Source: Blastocladiella britannica | Taxonomy: Eukaryota; Blastocladiomycota; Blastocladiomycetes; Blastocladiales; Blastocladiaceae | DNA: 56,538 bases | Reading direction: 5' to 3' | Assembly (NCBI GenBank): GCA_025349905.2 | Contig: MU624562.1 | Span: 1 to 56,538 of the forward strand | Shown: positions 1 to 11,714 of the stretch, one piece after another | How positions within the stretch are numbered: the first letter of the stretch is position 1 | Layout of the letters: every line of letters begins with the position of its first letter | Made by a program: the position numbers and the translations under genes | The notes under the pieces: model-generated | The model's input: the letters and a program-made list of their open reading frames with translations, nothing else | What the model was told of the DNA's origin: nothing | The model's database searches: none

Positions 1-45
1 CAAAGAGACACGTCACTGACATTTGAAAAAAAAACAATGGATTAG
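1..45 (+). other. 3' end of an intron of the left-edge dynein gene
   Basis: The first 45 bases are AT-rich and end in TTAG directly before an exon that opens in the dynein reading frame. A CTGAC branch-like motif lies near position 16. The donor of this intron and the upstream exons fall outside the window. Confidence 0.75.
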
Positions 46-3000
46 ATGATCAACGCGACCATGAAATACGGCTACGAGTATCTCGGCAACTCGGGGCGAC
101 TGGTGATTACGCCGCTGACGGATCGCTGTTACCGTACCCTGATTGGCGCGCTCGACTTGAACCTCGGCGGCGCACCCGAGGGTCCCGCTGGGACGGGAAA
201 GACCGAGACCACCAAGGATTTGGCGAAAGCGCTGGCCAAGGTCTGCGTCGTCTTCAACTGCTCGGATCAGCTTGATTACCTGGCTATGGGCAAGTTCTTC
301 AAGGGTCTCCTGTCGTCCGGCGCCTGGGCGTGCTTTGATGAGTTTAACCGCATCGACCTCGAGGTGCTTTCGGTGGTGGCGCAGCAAGTGCTCACCATCC
401 AGCGCGCGGTCGCCGCTAAGGCCAAGACGGTAGTGTTTGAGGGCACCACGCTCTCGCTTAACGTAGGGTGCGCCGTGTTCATCACCATGAACCCGGGATA
501 TGCTGGTCGGTCCGAGCTGCCCGATAACTTGAAGGCGCTCTTCCGTCCCGTGGCCATGATGGTGCCGGACTATGCGCTGATTGCCGAAATCTCGCTCTTT
601 TCGTACGGGTTTGTCGACGCTCGCAACCTGGCCCGTAAGATCGTGGCCACTTACCGCCTGTGCTCGGAACAACTGTCGTCGCAGGACCACTACGATTACG
701 GTATGCGTGCCGTCAAGGCGGTCCTGACCGCGGCCGGCAACCTCAAGCTCAAGTTCCCGAACGAGGACGAGCAAATCATCATGCTGCGGTCCATCACCGA
801 CGTCAACTTGCCCAAGTTCCTGGAACAAGATGTCCCGCTATTTTCGGCCATCACCGCCGACTTGTTCCCCAAGATCGCGCTGCCCAAGCTCGACTACTCC
901 AAGCTGCTGCAGTGCATTGACAATGCCATGAAGCGCATGAACCTGCAACCGGCGAAAGTCATCATCGAAAAGGCGATCCAGGTGTACGAAATGATGCTGA
1001 TTCGCCATGGATTCATGATTGTGGGCGAGCCATGGGCGGGAAAGACGGTCGCGTACCGCGTGCTGGCCGACGCCCTCAACGAGATGCACACGCTCGCCGA
1101 TAGCTCGGAGCGGAAAGTCGAGTACCGCGCACTGAACCCCAAGTCCATTAGCATGGGCCAGCTCTACGGCCAGTTTGATCCAGTGACGCACGAGTGGTCC
1201 GACGGGATTCTGGCCACCACGTTCCGCGCATTCACGTCGTCGCAGTCGCCCGACCGCAAGTGGGTTGTATTTGACGGTCCGGTCGATGCCATTTGGATTG
1301 AGAACATGAACACTGTGCTGGTACGTCGTTAATTCTTTTTTTTTTTTTATACGTTCAAATGGAAATATTCTCAATGGCAATGCTACTTAATAGGACGATA
1401 ACAAAAAGCTCTGCTTGACGAGCGGTGAAATCATGCAGCTGACCAATGTGATGAGCGTCATGTTCGAGGTGGGAGACCTGGCAGTCGCGTCGCCCGCAAC
1501 GGTGAGTCGCTGCGGCATGATCTACATGGAGCCCGCGGCACTGGGCTGGCGTCCCATCTTCATCTCCTGGCTCGCGACCCTTCCGATTGGTCTGCAAAAC
1601 AAGGAAAAACAGCAGCTTACGGAGCTCATGGACGCATTTGTCCCGGGCTGTCTGGCGTTCAAAAAGACCGTCAAGGAGTTTGTCCCGCTGCCGACCATGA
1701 ACGCCGTCAACTGCTTGCTCAGTCTTGTGTTTTGCCAAGTGGACGAGTTCAACAATCCGGGTCCGACCCTGAACGAGAACGTGACCCGCAACCTGCTGGC
1801 GGCGTACTTTATGTTTGCGCTGACATGGTCCATGGGCGGGAACATGGACACGGACGACCGGGTCAAGTTTGACAAGTACTTGCGCGAGGAAATCACCAAG
1901 TTCCCGTCGCTGGTGGAAAAGTCGATCCCGGACCAGGCGCTCGTCTTTGACTACTATTTCGTCCGCGACCCCAAGGGCACGGGCTCGTGGAAGCTGTGGA
2001 CTGACTCGCTCGGCGACTATGTGATTCCGCCCGCGGCAAAGTACAGCCAGATTCTGGTTCCGACCGTCGACACCGCGCGATACACGTTCTTGTTTGACTT
2101 GCTGCTCAACCATAACAAGCACTCGCTGTTTGTTGGGCCCACGGGCACGGGCAAGAGCGCGTACATTGGCAACAAGCTGCTGACGGGCATTCCGGCCGAC
2201 AAGTTGACGCCGCTCTTCATCAACTTTTCCGCGCAGACTGGCGCCAACCAGGTGCAAGACATTGTGCTAAGCAAGCTCGACAAGCGGAAAAAGGGGACAC
2301 TTGGTCCTCCGCTGTATGTATCCTTAATTTATTTGGACAAATCAACCAAGGGCTCATGATAAAAATATTTGATATATTAGGGGCAAGCGATCCATCATTT
2401 TCGTCGACGACCTCAACATGCCAGCCCGCGAAAAGTATGGCGCACAGCCTCCGATCGAGCTCTTGCGGCAGTGGATGGACCACGGCAACTGGTTCGACCT
2501 CAAGGACACGAGCAAGCTGGATCTCGTGGACCTCCAGTTTGTGGCGGCCATGGGCCCACCGGGCGGAGGCAGGAACCCTATCACGTCACGGTTCCTCCGG
2601 CATTTCAACACCATTGGCGTGGCCACGTTCGAGCAAATCACCTTAAAGCGCATCTTCAACACCATTGTCACCTGGCACTTTAAGAAGGGCTTCCCGGCCG
2701 ATGTCCTGGAACTCTCGGCCAACCTGATTGACGCGACCCACGAGATTTACGTCACGGCCATGCAAACGCTGCTGCCCACGCCCGCGAAATCGCACTATGT
2801 GTTCAACTTGCGTGACTTCTCCCGAGTCATTCAGGGCGTCCTGCTAGCCAAGGGTGAGAAGTTCCAAGACAAGCAAAAGGTCGTGCGACTGTGGATCCAC
2901 GAGGTGTATCGAGTGTTCTATGATCGGCTGGTGGACGACACCGACCGGCAAGGCTTTTTCACGCAGATCAGCGACGTGTGCTCGCGGTTCTTCCGCACGT

Positions 3001-6000
3001 CCATGGACACTACATGCGCGCACTTGGACAGCGACGGCGACGGGAAAGTGACCGACGACGACTTGCGCAGTCTCATGTACGGCGACTACATGAACCCGAA
3101 CGCGGCGATTCGGCTCTACGACGAGGTGTCGTCGGTGGACCAGGCGATTGGCGCATTCAAGCTCAAGCTCGACGAGTACAACCAGCTGACCAAGTCGCCC
3201 ATGAACCTGGTCATTTTCCGGTTCGCGGTCGAGCACGTATCGCGCATTTGCCGCATTCTCAACCAGCCGAGTGGGCACGCGCTGCTGGTGGGCGTGGGCG
3301 GGTCGGGCCGACAGTCTCTGACGCGGCTGGCAGCGTCCGTGTCCGAGTGTCTGTTATTCCAGGTCGAAATCAGCAAAAACTACTCCAAGAAGGAGTGGGC
3401 CGAGGACCTGAAAAAAGTGCTGCTTAAGGCCGGCGTGGAGGGTAAAGCGTCCGTGTTCTTGTTTTCCGACACCCAAGTGTTCAAGGAGAGCTGCATCGAG
3501 GACATCAACAACCTGCTCAACTCGGGCGAGGTGCCCAACCTGTTCCCGCCCGACGAAAAGGCGCAGCTGTGCGACAATATCCGCAACACGGTGCTCCGCG
3601 ACACCAAGGTCGAAATGTCAGCGGCGGCCATTTACAACATTTTCGTGCAGCGGTGCAAGGAGAACTTGCACGTGGTGCTCGCCATGTCCCCGATTGGCGA
3701 CGCGTTCCGCAACCGGCTGCGCATGTTCCCGTCGCTCGTTAACTGCTGCACGATCGACTGGTTCCAGCGATGGCCCGACGATGCGCTGCGAGTGGTTGCC
3801 ATGAAGTTCCTGGAAGATGTGGAGCTCGACACGTCCATTCGCGTCAGCGTTGTGGACATGTGCCGCACGTTCCACAGCGACACCATCACGCTGTCGACGC
3901 GGTTCTTCCAAGAGGTCAGGCGCCACAACTACGTGACCCCCACGTCGTACTTGGAGCTGATTCAGACCTTCAAAGTGCTCTTGGACGCCAAGCGGCGCGA
4001 GATTCAGCTGTTGCGGACCCGGTACGAGACGGGCCTGGATCAGCTCGCGTCCGCTGCGTCCCAGGTATCGACGATGCAAGTGGAGCTGAACGATCTAAAG
4101 CCCAAGCTGATTGTCACGCAAAAGGAGACGGACGACCTGCTGCTCGTGATTCAGCGCGATTCGGTCGAGGTCGAAAATAAGCGTGGGCTCGTCAAGGCCG
4201 ATGAGGCCGTGGCCAACAAGAAGGCAGGCGAGGCCAAGGCCATCAAGGAGGAGTGCGAGGCGGATCTGGGCCAAGCGCTGCCCGTTCTCGAGTCTGCCCT
4301 CGCTGCTCTTGACACGCTCAAGCCGCAGGACATTACTTTGTATGTTCTTTTTTCTCGTTACTGTTTGACTTGCATTAACGCATGAAATTCAAAAGAATCA
4401 AATCAATGAAAAATCCGCCCAGCGGTGTCAAGTTGGTCATGGAATCCGTGTGCATCATGCTGGACGTCAAGCCGCAGCGGGTCAAGGACAAGGACAGCGG
4501 CAAGATGATCGAGGACTACTGGGGCCCGACTCAGAAGGTACTGGCGGACGCCAAGTTCTTGCAGACGCTCAAGACGTACGACAAGGACAATATCGCGCCG
4601 AAGATCATCCAAAAGATCCGCAAAGAGTACATTCCGAACCCCGAGTTTGATCCCAACGTGATCAAGAACGCGTCCACCGCCGCCGAGGGGCTTTGTCGGT
4701 GGGTGCGTGCCATGGACTCGTACGACGTGGTGGCCAAAGTAGTCGCGCCGAAGAAGGAAGCGCTGGCCAAGGCCGAGGCCGAGCTCGGGGCCGAAATGGC
4801 CAAGCTCAATGCGAAACAGGCCGAGCTGAAAGAGGTGGAGGACAAGATGTCGGCACTCCAGTCCCAGTTCCAAGCCATGATTGAAAAGAAGGCGCAGCTC
4901 GAGGCCCAGGTCGACCTGGTGTCCAAGAAACTGACTCGCGCCGAGCAGCTGATTGGCGGGCTGGGTGGGGAGAAGAAGCGGTGGAGCGAGATGGCGTTCC
5001 AGCTCTCGCAGCAGTACCGCAACGTGACGGGCGACGTGCTCTTGTCGTCCGGCGTGATTGCGTACCTCGGCGCATTCACGTCGTCCTACCGCTTGGACGC
5101 GATTGCCCGATGGAATACCGAGTGCGTTGCCAAGGACATTCCGTGCTCACCGACGTTTACCCTTGCCGCAACGCTGGGCGACCCGATCCAGATTCGCGCC
5201 TGGACTATTGCGGGCCTGCCCAACGACTCGTTCTCGATTGACAATGGCATTGTCATGTCCAAGACGCGCCGCTGGCCGCTCTTTATCGACCCACAAGGCC
5301 AGGCCAATCGATGGATCAAAAACAAAGAAAAAAACAACCGTCTTTCGGTCATCAAGCTGTCGGACAGCGACTATGTGCGCACGCTCGAGAACGCCATCCA
5401 GTTTGGGACACCCGTCCTGCTCGAAAACATCAACGAGGAGCTCGACTCGGTGCTGGAGCCGCTGCTGACCAAGCAGCTCTTCAAGCAGGGCGGCGTGACG
5501 TGCATTCGCCTCGGCGACTCGATCGTCGAGTACTCGCCCGAGTTCCGGTTCTACATCACCACCAAGCTGCGCAACCCGCACTACATGCCCGAGCTATCCA
5601 CCAAGGTCACGATCCTCAACTTTATGATCACCCCCGAGGGTCTCGAGGACCAGTTGCTGGGCATTGTTGCTGCCAAGGAGCGGCCCGAGTTGGAAGAGGA
5701 AAAGAACAAGCTGGTGCTTGCTGGTGCCGAAAATCGCAAGCAGCTCAAGGCAATCGAGGACAAGATTCTCGAGATTTTGTCGAGCGAGGGCAATATTCTT
5801 GAAGACGAGTCGGCCATCACCGCCCTGTCGTCGTCCAAGGTCTTGTCGGACGACATTGCCCAAAAACAGCGCATCGCCGAGGCTACTGAGCGGCAAATCG
5901 ACGAGACGCGGGCCGGATACAAGCCAATTGCGTTCCACTCGTCGATTTTGTTTTTCGTGGTCGCCGACATGGCCAATATGTTCGTACTTTTTCCTTTTTT

Positions 6001-8697
6001 TCGTCTTATGCCTGGCTGACTCGAAAAAAAATAACAGTGAACCAATGTACCAATACTCACTATCGTGGTTCCTGGGATTGTACATGTCCTCGATTCACGA
6101 TAGCGATAGGTCCCCTGACCTTGCTGTTCGCCTGGAGAGCCTCCGAAACCACTTTACTTACTCGCTGTTCTGCAACGTCTGCCGGTCCCTATTCAAAAAG
6201 GACAAGCTTCTGTACGCGTTCCTGACCGCGATCGGAATTGGCCGCGGCATGGGCGATGTGGATCCGGTCGAGTGGACGTTCCTACTGACGGGCACAGTAG
6301 GCGTGACCAAAAATCTGGGCGAGAATCCGGCCAAGGAGTGGCTGACGGAGAAATCGTGGATCGAGCTCAATGCCCTGTCGCAAATGGCGACGTTCACGGG
6401 CTTACCCGAGATGGTGGTGCACGACTTGGACGACTGGAAGGCGCTGTACGACAGCCAGGAGCCGCACTGCGCGGTGCTGCCTTCGGGGCTCGAGGAAAAG
6501 GTCTCGCCCATGCAGCGATTGCTGGTGGTGCGGGCGGTGCGGCCCGACAAACTGGTGATGGGGATCCAGGAATACGTCAAGCTCAAGATCGGCCAAAAGT
6601 ATATTGAGTTCCCGCCGTTCGACTTGGGCGCATCGTACTCGGACTCGAACAATATCACGCCGCTGATCTTCATTCTGTCGCCGGGAGCTGACCCGACGGG
6701 CGGTCTGCTGCGCTTTGCCGACTCGAAAGGGTTCACGGGCAACAAGTGCCAGTCGATTTCTCTCGGGCAGGGTCAGGGACCGATTGCGGCCAACCTCATC
6801 AAGTCGGCGGCCCGGAACGGGTCATGGGTGGTGCTGCAAAACTGTCACTTGGCGGTCTCGTGGCTCCCGAGCCTGGAAAAGATTGTCGAGGAACTGGGGC
6901 CCGAGGCGGGGACCCACAACGAGTTCCGCATGTGGCTCACGTCGTACCCGTCCGAGAAATTCCCGGTCACCATCTTGCAAAACGGAATCAAGATGACCAA
7001 CGAGCCTCCCGCAGGCCTGCGCGCCAACATGATCCGGTCATACATTGGCGATCCCATCTCGGACGACACGTTCTTTAATGGCGTCAAGAAGCACGACAAG
7101 GAGTTTAAGCGGCTGCTGTTTGCGCTGTGCTTTTTCCACGCCGTTGTGCAAGAGCGACGAAACTTTGGGCCCCTTGGTATGCATTTATGTATTCATTTTA
7201 TTGAGGTCCATAAATATTGACATGTAAAACAAACATAGGATGGAATGTGCCGTACGAGTTCAACGAGACGGATCTCAATATTTCGGCGCGCCAGCTGCAC
7301 AAGTTCCTGTCCGAGTACGACGACATTCCGTTCAAGGCGCTGACGTACTTGTCAGGCGAGTGCTCGTATGGTGGACGTGTGACGGACGACCGCGATCGCC
7401 GCTGCCTCATGTCCCTTCTGTCCGTGTTTTACAACCCGGAGGTGGTCAACGACGGGTACCAGCTCTCGTCATCGGGCGTTTACGTAGTACCAACGGGTTC
7501 CACGCACGAGGCAACGCTCGAGCACATTCGCGCGTTCCCGCTTAACCAGAACCCGGAGGTGTTTGGAATTCACGAGAACGGCGACATTACCAAGGATCTC
7601 AACGAGACGGCATTCATGGTGTCGTCGGTGTTGCTGACGCAGGGCCGCATGACCGCCGGCGCGTCAAACGGGTCGTCGGACGACCGCGTGCGCGAGGTTG
7701 CGCTCGAGGTGCTGGGTAAGCTGCCTCCCAACTTTGACATTCCGGCCACACAGCTCAAGTACCCGGTCGACTACATGCAGTCGATGAACACGGTCTTGAT
7801 TCAGGTACTTAATTTTCTTCTCTTTCTGCCGTACGCAATACGGAACTCAGTTGGCTTAAAATAACAGGAACTCGTCCGGTTCAACAAGCTGCTGACGGTG
7901 ATTCGCGAGTCGCTGCAACAAGTGGTCAAGGCCGTCAAGGGATTGATTGTCATGTCGTCCGACCTGGAGGCGCTGGTACAGAGCCTGCTCCTGTCCAAGA
8001 TCCCGGAAATGTGGATGGGCAGGTCGTACCCGTCGCTCAAGGGCCTTGCGTCGTACGTGTCGGATTTCTGCAAGCGACTGGCGTTTTTCCAGTCCTGGAT
8101 CGACAAAGGCACGCCGACTGTGTTCTGGGTCTCGGGCATGTTCTTTACGCAGTCGTTTTTGACGGGTACCTATGTTTATTTCGGTCTTGGTTTGCATCTC
8201 AATCGCTCACACGATATACAATAGGATGCTCGCAAAACTACGCGCGTCGGTACCAAATCCCGATCGACCTGCTGGCAATGCGGTTCACGGTGCTTCCAGT
8301 CGACACCATCGCCGCGCCCCCACAGGATGGCGTGTACATTCACGGCATGTACTTGGAGGGAGCGCGGTGGGACCGCGAGCGCGGGGTGCTGACGGAATCC
8401 AAGCCCAAGATTCTATTTGACGCGATCCCGATAGTGCACGTGCTCCCACAGGGTCCACCGGGCACCGGACCGAAAGAGGATCCGTTGATCACGGCAGGAG
8501 CACCCGTGGCGGCCAACCAGGTACTGGCGGACCACCGGTACGTTGCGCCGGTGTACAAGACGAGTGCGCGGCGAGGGACATTGTCGACCACGGGCCACTC
8601 GACCAACTTTGTCATGAACATTGACTTGCCGAGCGTGCAGCCGCCACGGCACTGGGTGAACCGCGGGTGTGCGGTACTGCTGCAGCTGGATTCGTGA
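46..8697 (+). CDS. Axonemal dynein heavy chain, inner-arm single-headed type (5' part missing)
   Basis: Microtubule motor of the flagellar axoneme; 2737 residues are present, from just before AAA1 to the C-terminus. Exons: 46-1320, 1394-2313, 2381-4339, 4396-5979, 6038-7176, 7239-7804, 7868-8165, 8225-8697. P-loops: AAA1 GPAGTGKT near 184, AAA2 GEPWAGKT near 1024, AAA3 GPTGTGKS near 2135, AAA4 GVGGSGRQS near 3291. The AAA1 Walker B CFDEFNR is at 331. The stalk coiled coil and microtubule-binding tip span about 4000-5000. An EF-hand-like loop (3027-3062) lies between AAA3 and AAA4. The C-terminal domain ends at TGA 8695-8697. The tail is missing only because the window starts inside an intron. 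It is closely similar to the heavy chain at 39927-53158. Resemblance to the DNAH3/DNAH7/DNAH12 group is from memory; the exact class is unproven. Confidence 0.95.
3027..3062 (+). other. EF-hand-like calcium loop inside dynein motor (copy 1)
   Basis: Twelve codons read [12 protein letters not shown]. Acidic residues sit at loop positions 1, 3, 5 and 12, glycine at 6 and valine at 8, as in a canonical EF-hand loop. Position 12 is Asp instead of the usual Glu, which can favour magnesium or weaken calcium binding. It sits between the AAA3 and AAA4 modules. Confidence 0.7.
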
Positions 8698-8774
8698 GGC
8701 CTTCCCCTGAATGTAATTTCAATTTTGTGGTTCATCACTAGCTCCCTTTCAACAACAGGCGAACACACACAAAA

Positions 8775-9050
8775 ATGTCGGGATACAACCGAGCCGTCGC
8801 CAAGAGCGCCGATATGACGGAGGAAATGCAGCAAGATGCGATCGACTGTGCCACGCAGGCAATGGAAAAATATGGAATCGAAAAGGATGTCCCATCAATG
8901 GCATCAACCGCCAAGAAGGAAGATAATACATCTCCACCAGCCAAGGTCAAGATCGAGCGTCGTGATCGACGACACACCAAGTACCATTGTTATACCTGCG
9001 GGAGTCCTCGCCACAATCGGGACAAGTGCCCCAACGATGCAACGAAATAA
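8775..9050 (+). CDS. Chimeric small protein: LC8 dynein-light-chain N-terminus plus CCHC zinc knuckle
   Basis: This is a single-exon gene of 91 residues, 77 bp after the dynein stop. Residues 7-39 match the beginning of LC8/DYNLL (first strand and first long helix: [18 protein letters not shown], then EKYGIEKD). The match then stops. The LC8 strands that form the dimer and the cargo groove are absent. Residues 40-69 are a Lys/Arg/Pro-rich linker. C72, C75, H80 and C85 form a perfect CX2CX4HX4C zinc knuckle of the kind found in nucleic-acid-binding and retroelement Gag proteins. I found no splice junction that restores the LC8 second half within the 130 bp downstream. Function is unknown. It could be a real chimeric gene or an expressed LC8 remnant. 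The start ATG is the first in frame and lines up with the LC8 start. Confidence 0.7.
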   Translation: MSGYNRAVAKSADMTEEMQQDAIDCATQAMEKYGIEKDVPSMASTAKKEDNTSPPAKVKIERRDRRHTKYHCYTCGSPRHNRDKCPNDATK

Positions 9051-9185
9051 AAATCGATTTTCTTTTTACACAAGCCCGACTGAAGCCAGAAACGGCGACG
9101 ATATAAAAAAAAAAATTTAAAGACACATGCATCAAGCAGACAAATGACCCCACAAACATGAAGTAAAAAAACGAATCACCGTCAC

Positions 9186-10188
<1,003 letters not shown>

Positions 10189-10396
10189 GGTATGGTTTGT
10201 TAGTTATTGGAACTTGGGGGTTGTAGAAGACGGTTTCGGCTGTGACGGTGTTGTGGCCGTTTAAAATTATTCTTAATTTTGAACACTCGAAAGAAAAAGC
10301 TTAGGTTCTGCAAGAACAGTATCTCATACTTCGCACGACGCCCTCGACGCCCATTGATGCTGGTCGTCTCCACGTCATTCAATTGCATTTCAACAT
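10189..10396 (-). other. Intergenic region between ClpP 3' end and Rac 5' end
   Basis: There are 207 bp between two minus-strand genes. They hold the Rac upstream region and the ClpP 3' untranslated region. The segment is AT-rich near 10260-10290. No extra gene is seen. Confidence 0.6.
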
Positions 10397-11287
10397 TCAG
10401 TTGTCTGATGGCGGGCCAGGAGCCACTTCACTCGCTGCGCCGCGCTTGTCCAGCACCCGGTCCACCAACCCAAACGCAACTGCCTCGGCAGGATCCATGT
10501 AATGGTCGCGCTCCATGTGTCGTTCTTTTTTTTTTTGTCAATACAAAATACCTCCTCCCAGTAAAAAAAAAAACGGTTACATACCAATGAAATCAAGCGG
10601 CTTCCCCGTGTGTCGGTGGTAGATCCCATTGAGCTGCTCGCGCCAGCGCAAAATCTCTTTTGCCTGAATCGCAATATCTGTGGCCTGGCCCTGCGCACCG
10701 CCTGATGGCTGGTGGATCATGATGCGCGCATTCGGGAGCGCGAATCGGCGTCCAGGAGCACCTAATAACAAAAATTGAATCAGGTCCAAGACCGTGCCAA
10801 TATTCAAAGGGAATATTCATACCAGCACATAAAAGGAGCGAGCCCATGCTTGCCGCCTGTCCGATGCAGACAGTCGACACGGCAGGCCGCACCAGCTGCA
10901 TGGCATCGTAAATCGCCATGCCTGCGGTCACGTCGCCGCCGGGAGAATTAATGTACAGCGAAATGGGCCGCGCCGGATTCGACGCGTCAAGGTGCAGCAG
11001 CTGCGCGACAATCGAGCCTGCGACCGCGTCATCGATCGGCGAAAACAAACACACGATGCGCTCGGACAACAGGCGCGAGTATATATCGAATGAGCGCTCT
11101 CCACGTGCCTAGTTGATTTTATTCCATTTAATCTATTGGTCGATTGTATTCCAGGACCAGAGGTAAGAATAAGCGACCAAACCGTGGACTCGATCACAAA
11201 TGGAATCAGCGCATGGCCACGCGAAGGTGCGGAGTGTCGCACAAGGAGTGATCTCGTTGGTGTCGTCGCTGTTAGTCGTTGAAGCAT
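10397..11287 (-). CDS. CLPP: Mitochondrial ATP-dependent Clp protease proteolytic subunit ClpP
   Basis: Serine peptidase that forms the barrel of the ClpXP protease in the mitochondrial matrix; 231 residues. Exons: 11183-11287, 10823-11108, 10585-10761, 10397-10524. The N-terminus [17 protein letters not shown] looks like a mitochondrial presequence. The family core [12 protein letters not shown] follows. The catalytic Ser is in GQAASMGS, the His in MIHQPSGG and the Asp in the ATDIAI segment. The C-terminal helix [12 protein letters not shown] leads to GLVDRVL. The exon 1 donor is GTTTGG, a weak site. A longer in-frame start about 80 bp upstream exists but would bury the presequence. ClpP is missing from yeasts and many other fungi, so its presence fits an early-diverging lineage. 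Confidence 0.93.
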
Positions 11288-11714
11288 TGTTGGCCAATGT
11301 TTAAAGACCTTTCCCACTTTTTTTTTCACATCGCCTGCACCACCATCACTGATCCCCTTCTCCGCCATATTAGTAAATTATTATATTCGTCGCCCTCGCA
11401 TACTAATATACTTCCATCGTCTCGGCGTCCGATTTTCCGATTCCAACTGCTGTCAATTGATTTTATCCGGCCAATACTTCCAAGTACTGGTACGCAATTT
11501 AGTATTCTGCTCCTCCCCCTTCGTCAGTGCATTGCACGGATCGGACCGATCCGAGCCCGAGCACGCTGGACCACTCGGAATTCTATAGGTCAGTCGGCAT
11601 TTCCCAACTCTCGCCAGCATTTCACATTGAACAAGAATATTTACTAAAACCTGCCTTCATACTCTCGGTTATTTAGCCACGCCGACTTGGATCAACGACA
11701 AAATCGATCTCAAA
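11288..11714. promoter_or_regulatory. Divergent promoter region, ClpP / beta-lactamase-fold gene
   Basis: This 427-bp gap separates two genes that are transcribed away from each other. It must hold both 5' untranslated regions and both promoters. It has lower GC than its flanks and T/C-rich runs. No conserved element or RNA gene was recognised. Confidence 0.45.

Noticed and set aside
8697..9180. Hidden second exon completing LC8 downstream of 9050
   Set aside because: No sequence on the plus strand between 9050 and 9180 encodes the LC8 strands (the family's HCIVG or FYLGQ blocks).
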